From NCBI GenBank assembly GCA_016716325.1, contig JADJWO010000001.1:124001-188000 (forward strand): a stretch of DNA of 64,000 nucleotides, in the 5' to 3' direction. Below are positions 29,891 to 39,891 of the stretch, one piece after another. The notes under the pieces are model-generated. The model had not been told where the DNA came from. It did no database searches and saw nothing but the letters and a program-made list of their open reading frames with translations. This DNA is from Nitrosomonadales bacterium. Its GTDB lineage: Bacteria; Pseudomonadota; Gammaproteobacteria; Burkholderiales; Gallionellaceae. Positions within the stretch are counted from its first letter, which is position 1. Every line of letters starts with the position of its first letter. The position numbers were made by a program, and so were the translations under genes.

Positions 29891-30149
29891 TGAGCTAACC
29901 CCGATTTCACGGACAGTTAAATTAAGCACCATAGTACAACCTCTCCACCTCATCCGGGGTGCGGTAGTCGAGTGACTGATGAATGCGGTTGGCACCAGAT
30001 TGCAGCAGCTTGACCGCCGCAAGCTTGAATTCCTTGCTGTAGCGCTGACGTTTGCGTTCCGCGTTGACCTTCTGTATCTCTTTTCCCATCTGACACCTCC
30101 TGTAGTATTGTCTACTATTAAAAGTGTCCGTTAAATGCGGGTTAGCTCA
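29891..30149. mobile_element. Miniature IS3-family remnant with terminal inverted repeats
   Basis: TGAGCTAACCC at the left edge and GGGTTAGCTCA at the right edge are exact reverse complements. The similarity continues inward (CGATTTCACGGACAGTT against CGCATTTAACGGACACTT). The 259-bp interior encodes only the beginning of an IS3-type OrfA joined to the end of OrfB. It is a deletion derivative that transposase from a full copy might still mobilise. Confidence 0.75.
29922..30089 (-). pseudogene. OrfA-OrfB deletion fusion of an IS3-family element
   Basis: A 55-codon frame. Residues 1-33 (ERKRQRYSKEFKLAAVKLLQ) are the helix-turn-helix start of an IS3 OrfA. Residues 34-55 (NRIHQSLDYRTPDEVERLYY) are the C-terminal end of the OrfB integrase. 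The join is in frame and CAGGAGGTGTCAG precedes the ATG, so a small DNA-binding peptide could be made. The catalytic DDE core is gone. Confidence 0.75.
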
Positions 30150-30222
30150 AGCTGACCCTTTTAGCTGCTTTCTATTTTTGGGTTCAATAATCTCTCCTTT
30201 GATTCTCTCGATGAAGTTTTGA

Positions 30223-30276
30223 CCGTCTACTAATTGCTGCTAATTTAGTGCTAAATTAGCAGCAATTAGTAGACGG
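30223..30276. repeat. Perfect palindrome upstream of fic
   Basis: CCGTCTACTAATTGCTGCTA continuing to ATTTAG (30223-30248) and its exact reverse complement (30251-30276) are separated by only TG. GCTAAT units recur just downstream (TTGCTAATAACTGCTAATC, 30297-30315). It could be an operator array, a cruciform or a terminator. Nothing else is seen in the gap 30150-30411. Confidence 0.75.
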
Positions 30277-30411
30277 GAATAACCACCTTATGTATATTGC
30301 TAATAACTGCTAATCAATCTACAAATTAGCATTAGTAAATTTTTGTAGCTAAAGGTAGCTTCTATATAAGTTGCTAGTAGACTGAAACTATAGGTTATTA
30401 AATAAAACACT

Positions 30412-31782
30412 ATGAAACTACCACTTGCGCCCCCTGATCTGAAATCGTTACTTAAGAAAGTAAATGGGAATGTTTTAGCTAAAGCATATGAGAGTCGAAG
30501 CGTAGTACTGGACAATCATTATTGGCATTGGGATCAGATTAGATATCGCACACCACCTGATGGATTGACTACCGAATCTTGGTGGGTCGCAATAAAATTT
30601 GCACGATCAGCGTTATATCGACCATTGCCCTTACTGAACAAATTAGGCAAACCATTTGTTACAGCAATGGCAGAACCAGTGCTAATGCATCTTCATCATA
30701 TAGACCAAGAGGCAGGAGGGAAAATTCTATCGTCATTTAATAAAGAGTTGCCGACTAAGGAGCATCAACAGCGATATTTGCTGAACTCATTTATTGAAGA
30801 GGCTATTACTTCAAGTCAGCTCGAAGGTGCCTCAACAACACGAAAAGTTGCCGAGTCAATGCTGAGGCAAGGACGAAAACCTAAAGATCATAGCGAGCAC
30901 ATGATTTTCAATAATTTCAGAGCTATGGAGGCTGTCAGAAACATGTATAAAGATCCGCTAACCCCTGATCGGATTCTCAATTTACATGCAATCTTGACAG
31001 AGAACACCATGGACGACCCAATGGATTCTGGTCGGTTGCGAACTGCCAATGACATACAAGTTATTGATAATCGGGATGGCACCGTAATTCACAATCCTCC
31101 TCCACATACTGAGTTGGAAGGTCGCTTGAAGGCCATATGTGATTTTGCAAATGCCGATGAAAATTCCACACCTTTTATCCATCCAGTGGTGCGAGCGATA
31201 TTGCTTCACTTTATGATCGGATATGACCATCCATTTGTAGATGGCAACGGTCGGACAGCGCGGACACTTTTTTATTGGTCAATGGCTAGAAGTGGATATT
31301 GGCTCATGGAATATGTATCTATTTCTCATTTCCTACGAAAAGCGCCTTCTCAATATGTCAAAGCATATCTTCATACAGAAACTGATGATAACGATACTTC
31401 ATACTTTGTTATTCATCAGCTTGAAATTATTCGAAGAGCTATAGAACAATTCCATAAGCATGTATCCAAAATATCTGAGCAACAGCGCGCTGTTGATAGA
31501 ACACTTTCTACTTCGCCAGCACTTCGAAATCGACTCAATCATCGGCAAATTGCGCTACTTACGCATGCGTTAAAAAACGCCGGGGCAGAATATACAATCC
31601 AAGGACATCAAAAGGTTCATGGTGTGGCAACGCAAACCGCTAGAACTGATTTGTTGGCTCTAAGTGATATGAAACTTCTTAATAAGGAGCTTTCTGGGGT
31701 GCGTTACATTTTCATGGCTCCACTTGATCTGCATGACCGTATTAATAGTCTTGTTTCCGTTTCAAAGGATAGTGCTAAATGA
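30412..31782 (+). CDS. Fic-domain protein (predicted AMP transferase, class II)
   Basis: A 456-residue protein. The inhibitory helix motif SSQLEG (S-x-x-x-E-G) near residue 135 precedes the Fic core. The catalytic loop HPFVDGNGRTAR sits near residue 274. The ~100-residue C-terminal part (LNHRQIALLTHALKNAGAEY, ATQTARTDLLALSDMKLL) is a winged-helix-like domain. Fic enzymes transfer AMP or another nucleotide to protein hydroxyls; the N-terminal inhibitory motif makes it self-restrained. The gene is clearly AT-richer than its neighbours and lies next to toxin-antitoxin genes and an IS remnant, so it was probably acquired. Confidence 0.9.
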   Translation: MKLPLAPPDLKSLLKKVNGNVLAKAYESRSVVLDNHYWHWDQIRYRTPPDGLTTESWWVAIKFARSALYRPLPLLNKLGKPFVTAMAEPVLMHLHHIDQEAGGKILSSFNKELPTKEHQQRYLLNSFIEEAITSSQLEGASTTRKVAESMLRQGRKPKDHSEHMIFNNFRAMEAVRNMYKDPLTPDRILNLHAILTENTMDDPMDSGRLRTANDIQVIDNRDGTVIHNPPPHTELEGRLKAICDFANADENSTPFIHPVVRAILLHFMIGYDHPFVDGNGRTARTLFYWSMARSGYWLMEYVSISHFLRKAPSQYVKAYLHTETDDNDTSYFVIHQLEIIRRAIEQFHKHVSKISEQQRAVDRTLSTSPALRNRLNHRQIALLTHALKNAGAEYTIQGHQKVHGVATQTARTDLLALSDMKLLNKELSGVRYIFMAPLDLHDRINSLVSVSKDSAK

Positions 31783-31827
31783 TGTTGGTGTTTAGGTACT
31801 TGGCAAATCAATGAAGCATTGTGCTTG

Positions 31828-34653
31828 CTACACCAGCTTCTTCAACTGATAAATCCTCTCCAGCGCTTCCTTCGGACTCATCTCATCCGGCTGCAGGTCG
31901 CGCAGTGCCGACAGCAGCGGATGTTCTTCCGGCTCCGGTGCTTCCGGCACGGCGGCGAACAGGTCGCCTTGCGGGTTCTGCGCGGCGCTGTTCTGTTCCA
32001 GCTTCACCAGTTGTTTCTTGGCGTTGCGGATGACGCTGTTCGGCACACCCGCAAGGGCGGCGACTTGCAGGCCGTAGCTCTGGCTGGCGGCGCCTTCGTT
32101 GACGCTGTGCAGGAACACGATGCTGTGCTGGTGTTCGATGGCGGCGAGGTGGACGTTGGCGAGTTGGGCGAATTCTTCGGCCAGTCGCGTGAGTTCGAAG
32201 TAGTGGGTGGCGAACAGGGTGTAGCTGCGGTTGAGTTCCAGCAGGTGGCGCGCGATGGCGTAGGCCAATGCCAAACCGTCGAAGGTGCTGGTGCCGCGCC
32301 CGATCTCGTCCACCAGCACCAGGCTCTTGTCGGTGGCGTTGTGCAGGATGTTGGCGGCTTCGGTCATCTCGACCATGAAGGTGGAACGTCCGCTGGCGAG
32401 GTCGTCCGATGCGCCGATGCGCGTGAATATCTGGTCGATTTCGCCGAGCACGGCTTGCTGTGCCGGCACGAAGCAACCGACATGCGCGAGTAGCGCGATG
32501 ATGGCCACCTGTCGCATGTAGGTAGATTTACCGCCCATGTTGGGGCCGGTGATGAGCAGCATGCGGCGCGCATCGCCGAGCGCGGTGTCGTTCGGCGTGA
32601 AGGTATCCACCTGCGCTTCGACCACGGGGTGACGACCTTGCTTGATGCTCACCTGTGCTTCATCGCTGAATTGCGGCGCGCTGAAGTTCAGCGTGGCAGC
32701 GCGTTCGGCAAAGGTGGCGAGCACGTCCAGTTCGGCGATGGCGGCGGCGATGGCTTGCAGTTGCGGGATGCTCGGCGCGAGCGCGTCCAGCAACTGGTCG
32801 TACAGATATTTCTCGCGCGCCAGTGCGCGGTCATTGGCGGACAGCGCTTTGTCTTCGAAGGCTTTCAGTTCCGGTGTGATGTAACGCTCGACGTTCTTCA
32901 GCGTCTGGCGGCGGCGGTAGTCGTCCGGCACCTTGTCGGCATTGGCCGTGCTCACCTCGATGTAGAAGCCGTGCACGCGGTTGTATTCGACCTTGAGTTT
33001 GTCGATGCCGGTGCGTTCGCGTTCGCGCTTCTCCAGTGCCAGCAGGAAATCGCCGCAGTTGGACTGGATGCCACGCAACTCGTCCAGCTCGGGGTCGAAG
33101 CCATCGGCGATCACACCGCCTTCCCTCAATACACTTGAAGGTTCTTCCTTGATGGTCTTCTGCAGCAGCTCGACTAATTCATACCCCGTTCGTGCTGACC
33201 CTTCTATAAGCTCAGGACTAAAGGCCAAGGTCGAAGCATGAGCGGGCTCATCTGTCTGGCCGGCGCATTGCGCCGATCCTTCGACAAGCTCAGGACGAAC
33301 GGTCTGGTGGGATGCGGAAAGGTTGAGTTCGGAGGCGAGTTGCTGCAAACGCGGTGCGCTGATGCCTGCCAAAGTGTTGTGCAGTTCGGGCAGTTGCTTG
33401 AGTGTGTCGCGCAGGCCGGAAAGGTCGCGCGGTCTTGCACTCTTCAAGGCGATGCGCGCGGTGATGCGTTCCACGTCCACGCTGGGTTTGAGCTGGTCGT
33501 AGACTACGCCAAACAGCTCCCTCGCCCCTTGAGGGGAGAGGGCTGGGGAGAGGGGGGCGGCGCTGTGTGAACCCTCTCCCCCAGCCCCTCTGATGGAACT
33601 ACCAGCCATCTGACCAGGCTGGCAAACAACGCCAGCCAAGTCATTGGTTATCCCGCCAGCGGGAGAGGGGAGTAGGAGTTGTTCAACCGCCTCTAGTCTT
33701 GCCCCCAACGCTGCGCGGTCGCGCAGCGGGTGGTGCAGCCAGTGCGTGAGCAATCGGCTGCCCATGTTGGTGGCGCAGGTGTCGAGCAGCGAGAGCAGGG
33801 TCGGCGCGGGTTCGCCGCGCAGGGTCTGGGTGATCTCCAGGTTGCGTCTTGTCGCTGCGTCCATGCGCACGAACTGGTCGGCGTGATACACCTGCGCACC
33901 ACGGATGTGGGCGATGCTCTGGCCCTGGGTGAGTTTGGCGTAGCCGAGCAGGGCACCGGCGGCACTCAGGCCGAGCGTGAATTCTTCACAACCGAAACCG
34001 GCCAGGTCGCGCGTGCCGAACTGTTGGCACAGCGCGCGGTGTGCGGTGTCGCGCTCGAAGTGCCAGTCGGGCAGGGATTTGTTGGCGGCGTTCTTGAACT
34101 GCGGCGCGGCAGCGCTCTCGGCGAACAATATCTCGGAAGGTTGCAGGCGCTCCAGTTCGGCGGGCAGTTGCTTGGCATCCACTTCGGCCAGGGTGAATTG
34201 ACCCGAGGCGAGGTTGAGCCAGGCGAGGCCGATCTCGTTCCTGTTCTGGTGCAGCGCGAGCAGCAGGTTGTCGCGCTTCTCTTCCAGCAGCGCGGAGTCG
34301 GTGACGGTGCCGGGGGTGACGATGCGCACCACCTTGCGTTCGACCGGGCCTTTGCTGGTGGCGGGGTCGCCGATCTGCTCGCAGATGGCGACCGATTCGC
34401 CCATCTTCACCAGCCGCGCCAGATATTGCTCGGCGGCGTGGTAGGGCACGCCCGCCATCTTGATCGGCTGGCCGTTGGAGGCGCCGCGCTGGGTGAGCGT
34501 GATGTCGAGCAGCCTGGCGACGCGCACCGCATCGTCATGGAACAGCTCGTAGAAATCGCCCATGCGGTAGAACAGCAGCTTGTCCTGATGGTCGGCCTTG
34601 AGCCGCAGGTACTGCTGCATCATCGGCGTGTGTCTTTCAATGTCTTGTGTCAT
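31828..34653 (-). CDS. mutS: DNA mismatch repair protein MutS with in-frame repeat insertions
   Basis: 941 residues, clearly longer than the usual ~850-880. The mismatch-binding domain has [16 protein letters not shown]. The ATPase has Walker [14 protein letters not shown] (703-711), [20 protein letters not shown] and [10 protein letters not shown]. It recognises base mispairs and recruits MutL. Two extra stretches lie in the lever/connector region. Residues ~328-378 (33520-33672) come from CCCTCTCCC palindromes. Residues ~447-487 (33193-33315) contain [10 protein letters not shown] and SPELIEGS from a CTTCGACAAGCTCAGGA-type repeat. The frame is intact, so the protein is probably functional, but this is not certain. 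Confidence 0.93.
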   Translation of the reverse strand: MTQDIERHTPMMQQYLRLKADHQDKLLFYRMGDFYELFHDDAVRVARLLDITLTQRGASNGQPIKMAGVPYHAAEQYLARLVKMGESVAICEQIGDPATSKGPVERKVVRIVTPGTVTDSALLEEKRDNLLLALHQNRNEIGLAWLNLASGQFTLAEVDAKQLPAELERLQPSEILFAESAAAPQFKNAANKSLPDWHFERDTAHRALCQQFGTRDLAGFGCEEFTLGLSAAGALLGYAKLTQGQSIAHIRGAQVYHADQFVRMDAATRRNLEITQTLRGEPAPTLLSLLDTCATNMGSRLLTHWLHHPLRDRAALGARLEAVEQLLLPSPAGGITNDLAGVVCQPGQMAGSSIRGAGGEGSHSAAPLSPALSPQGARELFGVVYDQLKPSVDVERITARIALKSARPRDLSGLRDTLKQLPELHNTLAGISAPRLQQLASELNLSASHQTVRPELVEGSAQCAGQTDEPAHASTLAFSPELIEGSARTGYELVELLQKTIKEEPSSVLREGGVIADGFDPELDELRGIQSNCGDFLLALEKRERERTGIDKLKVEYNRVHGFYIEVSTANADKVPDDYRRRQTLKNVERYITPELKAFEDKALSANDRALAREKYLYDQLLDALAPSIPQLQAIAAAIAELDVLATFAERAATLNFSAPQFSDEAQVSIKQGRHPVVEAQVDTFTPNDTALGDARRMLLITGPNMGGKSTYMRQVAIIALLAHVGCFVPAQQAVLGEIDQIFTRIGASDDLASGRSTFMVEMTEAANILHNATDKSLVLVDEIGRGTSTFDGLALAYAIARHLLELNRSYTLFATHYFELTRLAEEFAQLANVHLAAIEHQHSIVFLHSVNEGAASQSYGLQVAALAGVPNSVIRNAKKQLVKLEQNSAAQNPQGDLFAAVPEAPEPEEHPLLSALRDLQPDEMSPKEALERIYQLKKLV

Positions 34654-34873
34654 CTCGTTTGAGACTCAGTATTCATTTGTTTGGTGTTCGTTCCATCAAT
34701 CCGATGAAGACAAACTGGAGCAAGACGATATCTTCCAGCTTCACGGATTGACCTGACAAAGGAATTGCGGCGGCTGGACCGGTAGCTTGCCGTGAACGCA
34801 ACCTGTGCTTTCCTGTTTGAACGGAGATGGCTGGAAAGTGCGGGGTTGTCGCGCTGGAAATTCGACAGTCCGG

Positions 34874-35899
34874 TCAGTCCGGAAAATTGAAACCCTCCTC
34901 CCGGAACAACTTGATGCAAACATCCACGACCGCCGGATCGTACATCGTGCCCCTGTGATTCAATAGCTCCTCCATTGCAGCCCCGATACCCAGCCCGGGA
35001 CGGTAGGGACGGTGCGAGAACATCGCCTCGACCACGTCGGCCACGCCGATGATGCGCGCTTCCAGCAGGATATCCTCACCCTTGAGTCCCTGCGGATAAC
35101 CCGTTCCATCCATGCGTTCGTGATGCTGCCACACGATCTGCGCGATCGGCCAGGGGAAGTCGATGGACTTGAGGATGTCGTAGCCGATCTGCGAGTGGGT
35201 CTTGATGAGGCCGAATTCGAGCTCTGACAGGCGACGTGGCATGCTGAGGATCTCGGCCGGGACCTGGATCTTGCCGACATCGTGGACGATGGCAGCCAGC
35301 TTGATTCCCTCGGTCTGGTTAGGGTCCAGCCCCATCCCCTTGGCGATCTCGTCCGCAAGCGTTGCGACACGGCGCTGATGGCCGGCAGTGTAGGGATCGC
35401 GAAACTCGACCATGGAAGCCAGGGCTTCGATGGAACTGAGCAGGCTGCCGCGCAAACGTTTCTCGCTTTCCAGCAACTGGCTGGTGCGGGTCTGTATCGT
35501 CTCCTCAAGGTGGTCACGCAGCTGATGCAGTTCCATGTGCGTACTGACCCGGGCCACCAGTTCGGCGCGCTGGTAGGGCTTGGTCACATAATCGACGGCG
35601 CCGACCCTGAAGCCCATCAGCTTCTCGTCCATTTCGGAGGCGGCGCTGACGAAGATCACCGGGATGTCACGCAATGAATCTTCCGCCTTCAGGCGCCGGC
35701 ACACCTCGTATCCATCCATGCCGGGCATGCGGATATCGAGCAGCATCAGGTCGGGTGGCGCCTCGAGGGCCGCGTGCAGGGCCAGCTCGCCATTGATGGC
35801 CGAACGCACCTCATAGCCTTCGTTCTTCAGCAGATCGGTCAGCAGTCGCAAGGAAGCGGGCGTATCGTCCACTGCGAGGATGTTGCCCTTGTTACTCAT
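34874..35899 (-). CDS. Response regulator with HD-GYP domain
   Basis: 341 residues from the ATG at 35899 (GGAAAATAAC upstream); another ATG at 35911 would overlap the kinase gene by eleven bases. The receiver domain (~5-125) has the phospho-acceptor in LMLLDIRMPGMDG. The HD-GYP domain (~150-341) has AAIVHDVGKIQVPAEIL and HHERMDGTGYPQGLKG, the metal and substrate residues of active cyclic-di-GMP phosphodiesterases. It ends the operon of two binding proteins and a hybrid kinase, so it is probably their output: signal-dependent breakdown of cyclic-di-GMP. Confidence 0.9.
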   Translation of the reverse strand: MSNKGNILAVDDTPASLRLLTDLLKNEGYEVRSAINGELALHAALEAPPDLMLLDIRMPGMDGYEVCRRLKAEDSLRDIPVIFVSAASEMDEKLMGFRVGAVDYVTKPYQRAELVARVSTHMELHQLRDHLEETIQTRTSQLLESEKRLRGSLLSSIEALASMVEFRDPYTAGHQRRVATLADEIAKGMGLDPNQTEGIKLAAIVHDVGKIQVPAEILSMPRRLSELEFGLIKTHSQIGYDILKSIDFPWPIAQIVWQHHERMDGTGYPQGLKGEDILLEARIIGVADVVEAMFSHRPYRPGLGIGAAMEELLNHRGTMYDPAVVDVCIKLFREEGFNFPD

Positions 35900-35900
35900 G

Positions 35901-38444
35901 TTATTTTCCATGGGTGTTCTCTATGGCGTTAAGGATAACAGGATAATCGAAATTCTCCACAATGCGGGACAGGGCCCTGCACAGCGTCGTGTCGTGGTCT
36001 GCGACCCGCGCGATGGCGGCGGCGATGCGGTCGCTGTCCAGGCTTTGCAGGGCCACCTTCAGTTCATTGCGCAAGGCGGGCGGCAACACGGCCATCATTT
36101 CGGCGGTCAGTGCCATCGAGGGCGCGGCTCCATCCTCATGTGCCTCCTCATGGATGAACTGCACGCCCAGTTGCCGCGACAGGCAATCGTAGATCTCGTT
36201 GAAGCGATAGGGCTTGCGCACGAAATCGTCCATGCCCGCTGCCAGCATCTCTGTCTGCTGCTCCTTGAACGCCGAGGCGGTGACCGCGACGATCTTCACC
36301 TCCTGGCCGCCGGGCAGGGCGCGTATCGCCTTGGTGGCCTCGATGCCGTCCATCACCGGCATGCGCCGGTCCATCAGGATCAGGTGCGGCTGCCAGCGCT
36401 GGAACATCCCGACAGCCTGCTTGCCGTCATCCGCCACCTCGGATTGCAGACCCACCCTTTCGAGCAGCCGCCTGAGCAGCAACTGGTTCTCCGTCTGGTC
36501 CTCGACGATCAGGATGCGGTACTCGGGTTGACCGGGGGCCAGCCCGAGCACGGTATCCTCCGTTCCGTTCTGAGTGCCGGCCACTTCGGTCGAGCTGGTC
36601 GTTTCCGCAGGCAGCACCACCCGGAAGATCGAGCCCTTGCCCGGCGTGCTCTCGACCGAGATCGTCCCGCCCATCAACTGCACGAACTGGCGGGTGATGG
36701 ACAGTCCGAGGCCGGTGCCCTGATTGTCTCCCGGCTGTTTGCCAAACTGTACGAAGGGCTGGAACAATCGTTTCTGGTCTTCGGCCGAGATGCCCGGGCC
36801 GCTGTCCTCGACCTCGATGAGCAGATGCAAGCCGCCGTTCATGCGGCTGCCCAGACGCAGGGTCACGCCGCCCTGTTCGGTGAACTTGACCGCATTGCTG
36901 AGCAGGTTGAGCAGGATCTGGCGCAGACGGGCCTCGTCCCCATTGATGAAGCGAGGGAAGGAGGATGACTGGTCCAGCAGCAGTCGCAGCCCCTTGCCTT
37001 CGGCGCGGATCTGCATCATGTCCGTGACCTCGCGCACCAGCGCCCCGAGATCGAACGGCGCCTTCTCCAGTTGCACTTTGCCGGCCTCGATCTTGGCCAT
37101 TTCCAGCACATCGTTGATCAGGGTCAGCAGGTGCTCGCCGCTGCGGTGAATGATCTCCAGATGGGTGCGCTGAACCTCTCTGCGCCCCGAGTCCTTGAGC
37201 ATCAGGCTGGAGAAGCCGAGGATGGCATTGAGCGGGGTGCGCAGCTCGTGGCTCATGCTGGCCAGGAACACGCTCTTGGCCTTGTTGGCAGTCTCCGCCG
37301 CGTCGCGCGCCAGCACCAGTTCAGCGGTGCGCGACTCCACCTCTTCTTCCAGATGGTCCTTGTAGCGATTCAGCTCCTGTTCGGTCTGGATGCGCTCGGT
37401 GATGTCGACGGAAATGCCGCACAAGGCATAGATGCCGCCGCTCTCATTGCGCAGCGGGAGCTTGGTCGATTGAAAAACGCGCGTTACCCCTGTGTCGGTG
37501 ACGGTATTGGTTTCCAGTTCCCTGACGGTCGCGCCCTGTTCCAGAACGCGGAGGTCATTGCGGCGGATGTTGTTGGCGGTTGAGGAATCGAAGAACTTGT
37601 CGTCGCCGCTACCGACGATCCCATCCATATCTGCATGCCAAAGCTCACGGACCTTGCGATTGGCAAACAGATACCGTCCCTCGGTATCCTTCAGATAGAC
37701 GTAGGCATCCAGGTTGTCCAGAATGGTGAGCAGTTTCTGCTCGCTGGCCCGCAGACTCCCTTCACGCTCGGCCACGGCCATCGACATGGTATTGATGCTG
37801 TCAACGATGGTGGAGAACTCCTCATAGGTATTCTCGGGTGGAATCCGTGGGCTCTTGCCTTCAACGACTTCATGGATCGCAGCGTTCAGCACACCCATGG
37901 GTCGCCGCAATACTTTGTTGATTGTCCAGCGCAGCGACAGGAACAGCAGGGTGACGAGCAGCAGCGCGAAGCCGACAGTCGTGTAGAGGATGCGCCTGCG
38001 CTCATCCTCGTAGGGCTGCAGGTTGAGGCGGAACTCGGCGCTGCCGATGACGGCCCCGTCATGGCGGATATCGATCTTGTGTGTGTCTTTTTCAAGGCCG
38101 GGTTCGCCATATCGATAGAGGTCGCGCTGCTGCTCGTCCCGGATAGTCAGGCTGCTGAAATTACCGGTAGTGGTGAGGGCGATGCCGATCCTCATGACCA
38201 GATCGTCATCGACGTTCCATAGCGCGGGTTCCAGCAGCCATTGCAGATTATCTTCGTATCGCGCTGCGCCTTCCGCGAATTGCCCGGTCTGGTTGTGCTG
38301 GTTGTACAAGAAGGTCAATGTGCCGAACAGGGCCGCGACCAAGGTGATCGAAACGGCCAGTGCGACCGTGAGTTCATGGGAGAACGATTTCGGTTTGGTG
38401 GCAGGTGTGCCCATCAGGTCATCCTCATGCAGGTTGTCACTCAT
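35901..38444 (-). CDS. Hybrid sensor histidine kinase (TM-HAMP-PAS-HisKA-HATPase-REC)
   Basis: 847 residues from the ATG at 38444, which overlaps the preceding gene. Two membrane segments ([20 protein letters not shown] and [20 protein letters not shown]) enclose a ~110-residue periplasmic domain. A HAMP and a PAS domain ([20 protein letters not shown]) follow. HisKA has [17 protein letters not shown], the ATPase [18 protein letters not shown], and the receiver [12 protein letters not shown]. About 90 C-terminal residues resemble the tail found after such receivers. The two periplasmic binding proteins upstream probably feed it a ligand signal. Confidence 0.92.
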   Translation of the reverse strand: MSDNLHEDDLMGTPATKPKSFSHELTVALAVSITLVAALFGTLTFLYNQHNQTGQFAEGAARYEDNLQWLLEPALWNVDDDLVMRIGIALTTTGNFSSLTIRDEQQRDLYRYGEPGLEKDTHKIDIRHDGAVIGSAEFRLNLQPYEDERRRILYTTVGFALLLVTLLFLSLRWTINKVLRRPMGVLNAAIHEVVEGKSPRIPPENTYEEFSTIVDSINTMSMAVAEREGSLRASEQKLLTILDNLDAYVYLKDTEGRYLFANRKVRELWHADMDGIVGSGDDKFFDSSTANNIRRNDLRVLEQGATVRELETNTVTDTGVTRVFQSTKLPLRNESGGIYALCGISVDITERIQTEQELNRYKDHLEEEVESRTAELVLARDAAETANKAKSVFLASMSHELRTPLNAILGFSSLMLKDSGRREVQRTHLEIIHRSGEHLLTLINDVLEMAKIEAGKVQLEKAPFDLGALVREVTDMMQIRAEGKGLRLLLDQSSSFPRFINGDEARLRQILLNLLSNAVKFTEQGGVTLRLGSRMNGGLHLLIEVEDSGPGISAEDQKRLFQPFVQFGKQPGDNQGTGLGLSITRQFVQLMGGTISVESTPGKGSIFRVVLPAETTSSTEVAGTQNGTEDTVLGLAPGQPEYRILIVEDQTENQLLLRRLLERVGLQSEVADDGKQAVGMFQRWQPHLILMDRRMPVMDGIEATKAIRALPGGQEVKIVAVTASAFKEQQTEMLAAGMDDFVRKPYRFNEIYDCLSRQLGVQFIHEEAHEDGAAPSMALTAEMMAVLPPALRNELKVALQSLDSDRIAAAIARVADHDTTLCRALSRIVENFDYPVILNAIENTHGK

Positions 38445-39285
38445 CCCAGGTGGATTCGTACAGGAGCAAAAGCCGCTCCAGCAGATCGCTGTCGGTCCGG
38501 GCGCCGCCGGGATCATGGTCATGGTGTTTGCGTTGTATCTCCAGATACTGCGGGCTACGGTGATACTCGAGCAGCGCCTGCCGATAGCGTTTCGCGATGT
38601 CGCGCCCGCCCGGGGCATCCAGATCCACCATCACCGCGATGGGCTGGCTGGCGCCCGGGACGTGCAGGCGAACAAAATCATCCTGCGCGCCGGGGAATTC
38701 TTGCTGTATCACATGCAGCGCCGGGAGTTCGGTCAGGATGGCAACGTCGATCCGTCCTTTCTTCAGCATGCGCACCAGGCTGGTGACGGAGTCGGCCTGT
38801 TCCACCTTGACCTTGAGGCGCTCGAATGCCTCAAGATCTTCCACCGTCCCGCGCAGCAACCCCAATCGGTGTCCGGCGAGGTCGGCCAGCGTCCTGATGG
38901 GGCTCGGCTCATGTTCGGGGCGGTAGTAGAAATACGTCAGGTGGATGTGGCCGATGGGAAAGATGGCGCGGTTGCGTTCGTTCACCAGCAGGTTGGGGTT
39001 GCCGACGATGAAGGGCGAGGTGCTGCGACTGTAGCGGGCGGGGGGCAGGTAGCGCATGGAATAGCTCACGCCGGCCTTTTTCGACAACAGGCTCAGCAGC
39101 TCACCGCCCAGTCCGCCACCGGGTATTGAGGCCGACCAGATCGGCGGTGTCTCGGTGGAATCGAAGACGACCGTTGCCTCCTGGGCATGGGCTTCCAACG
39201 CCAGCGTCAAAAACAGGCACGATAGCAGGACGCGTAATCCGGAAGTCCTTGCAGGTGCAGTATGCCCGCGCATGTCGATGTTCAC
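38437..39285 (-). CDS. Periplasmic solute-binding protein (family 3-like), sensory
   Basis: 282 residues with an N-terminal signal segment (GLRVLLSCLFLTLALEAHAQ). The type II binding-protein pattern is present: IPGGGLGGELLSLLSKKAGV, LADLAGHRLGLLRGTVEDLE, SLVRMLKKGRIDVAILTELP. No transporter genes are nearby. It is embedded between another such protein and a hybrid kinase with four- to eight-base overlaps, so it most likely presents a ligand to the kinase rather than to a permease. Ligand unknown. Confidence 0.8.
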   Translation of the reverse strand: MNIDMRGHTAPARTSGLRVLLSCLFLTLALEAHAQEATVVFDSTETPPIWSASIPGGGLGGELLSLLSKKAGVSYSMRYLPPARYSRSTSPFIVGNPNLLVNERNRAIFPIGHIHLTYFYYRPEHEPSPIRTLADLAGHRLGLLRGTVEDLEAFERLKVKVEQADSVTSLVRMLKKGRIDVAILTELPALHVIQQEFPGAQDDFVRLHVPGASQPIAVMVDLDAPGGRDIAKRYRQALLEYHRSPQYLEIQRKHHDHDPGGARTDSDLLERLLLLYESTWDE

Positions 39286-39875
39286 TTCCAGCCGGGATTC
39301 AGGCTCTTGAGTTGGTTGAGGTAGTCGGCATGGAGCGCTTTCTGGCCGAGGTGTTTGTGCATCAGTTCGAGATATTGGCCGCTCCCGACGATCTTTTGCA
39401 GGCCCTGGTCGAAAGCCTTGTACAGTTTCGCGCCGCGCGGATTGTTCAGGTCGAAGGCCAGCAAGACGGGTGACTTGGCGTGAACTACATCGCTCAGGAA
39501 GTAGGTGACGGTGCGATAGCGCTTCTTCTCCTTGGCGGAAAGACCGTCCGCCGCAACGATCAGCGCGGGGACCTGATTGACGACGAACTCATACTTGGCG
39601 AGTTGCTTCGAGGGCAGGACGTCGATGTTGGGTTGCATGCCGCCCGCCTTGAAAGCGGCTTCCAGCAGGTCGCCGGTCAGCTTGCCCTCGATTTCTGAAG
39701 CGGCAGATATCTGGTTCGAGGAATAGCCGACGATGTCGATCTGCTGCGCTTCGCCGAACATCTTGGGGGCGACGCGAGGCGCCGTGGCTTGTGCGCTCCA
39801 AGAGTTCAGCATCAGGCCGATCGCGAGCAGGTGGGCGATGTGGCGGAATGGACGGGTGCGGTTCGAGTGGTTCAT
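39282..39875 (-). CDS. Periplasmic solute-binding-like protein
   Basis: The ATG at 39875 follows GGGAGG and gives 197 residues with a signal peptide (HIAHLLAIGLMLNSWSAQAT). The mature part resembles the same binding fold in shortened form (GKLTGDLLEAAFKAGGMQPN, DQGLQKIVGSGQYLELMHKH). It is first in the operon and overlaps the next gene by four bases. Ligand unknown; at under 200 residues it may be a truncated lobe. Confidence 0.7.
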   Translation of the reverse strand: MNHSNRTRPFRHIAHLLAIGLMLNSWSAQATAPRVAPKMFGEAQQIDIVGYSSNQISAASEIEGKLTGDLLEAAFKAGGMQPNIDVLPSKQLAKYEFVVNQVPALIVAADGLSAKEKKRYRTVTYFLSDVVHAKSPVLLAFDLNNPRGAKLYKAFDQGLQKIVGSGQYLELMHKHLGQKALHADYLNQLKSLNPGWK

Positions 39876-39891
39876 GGCGGCCTCCCTGTTC

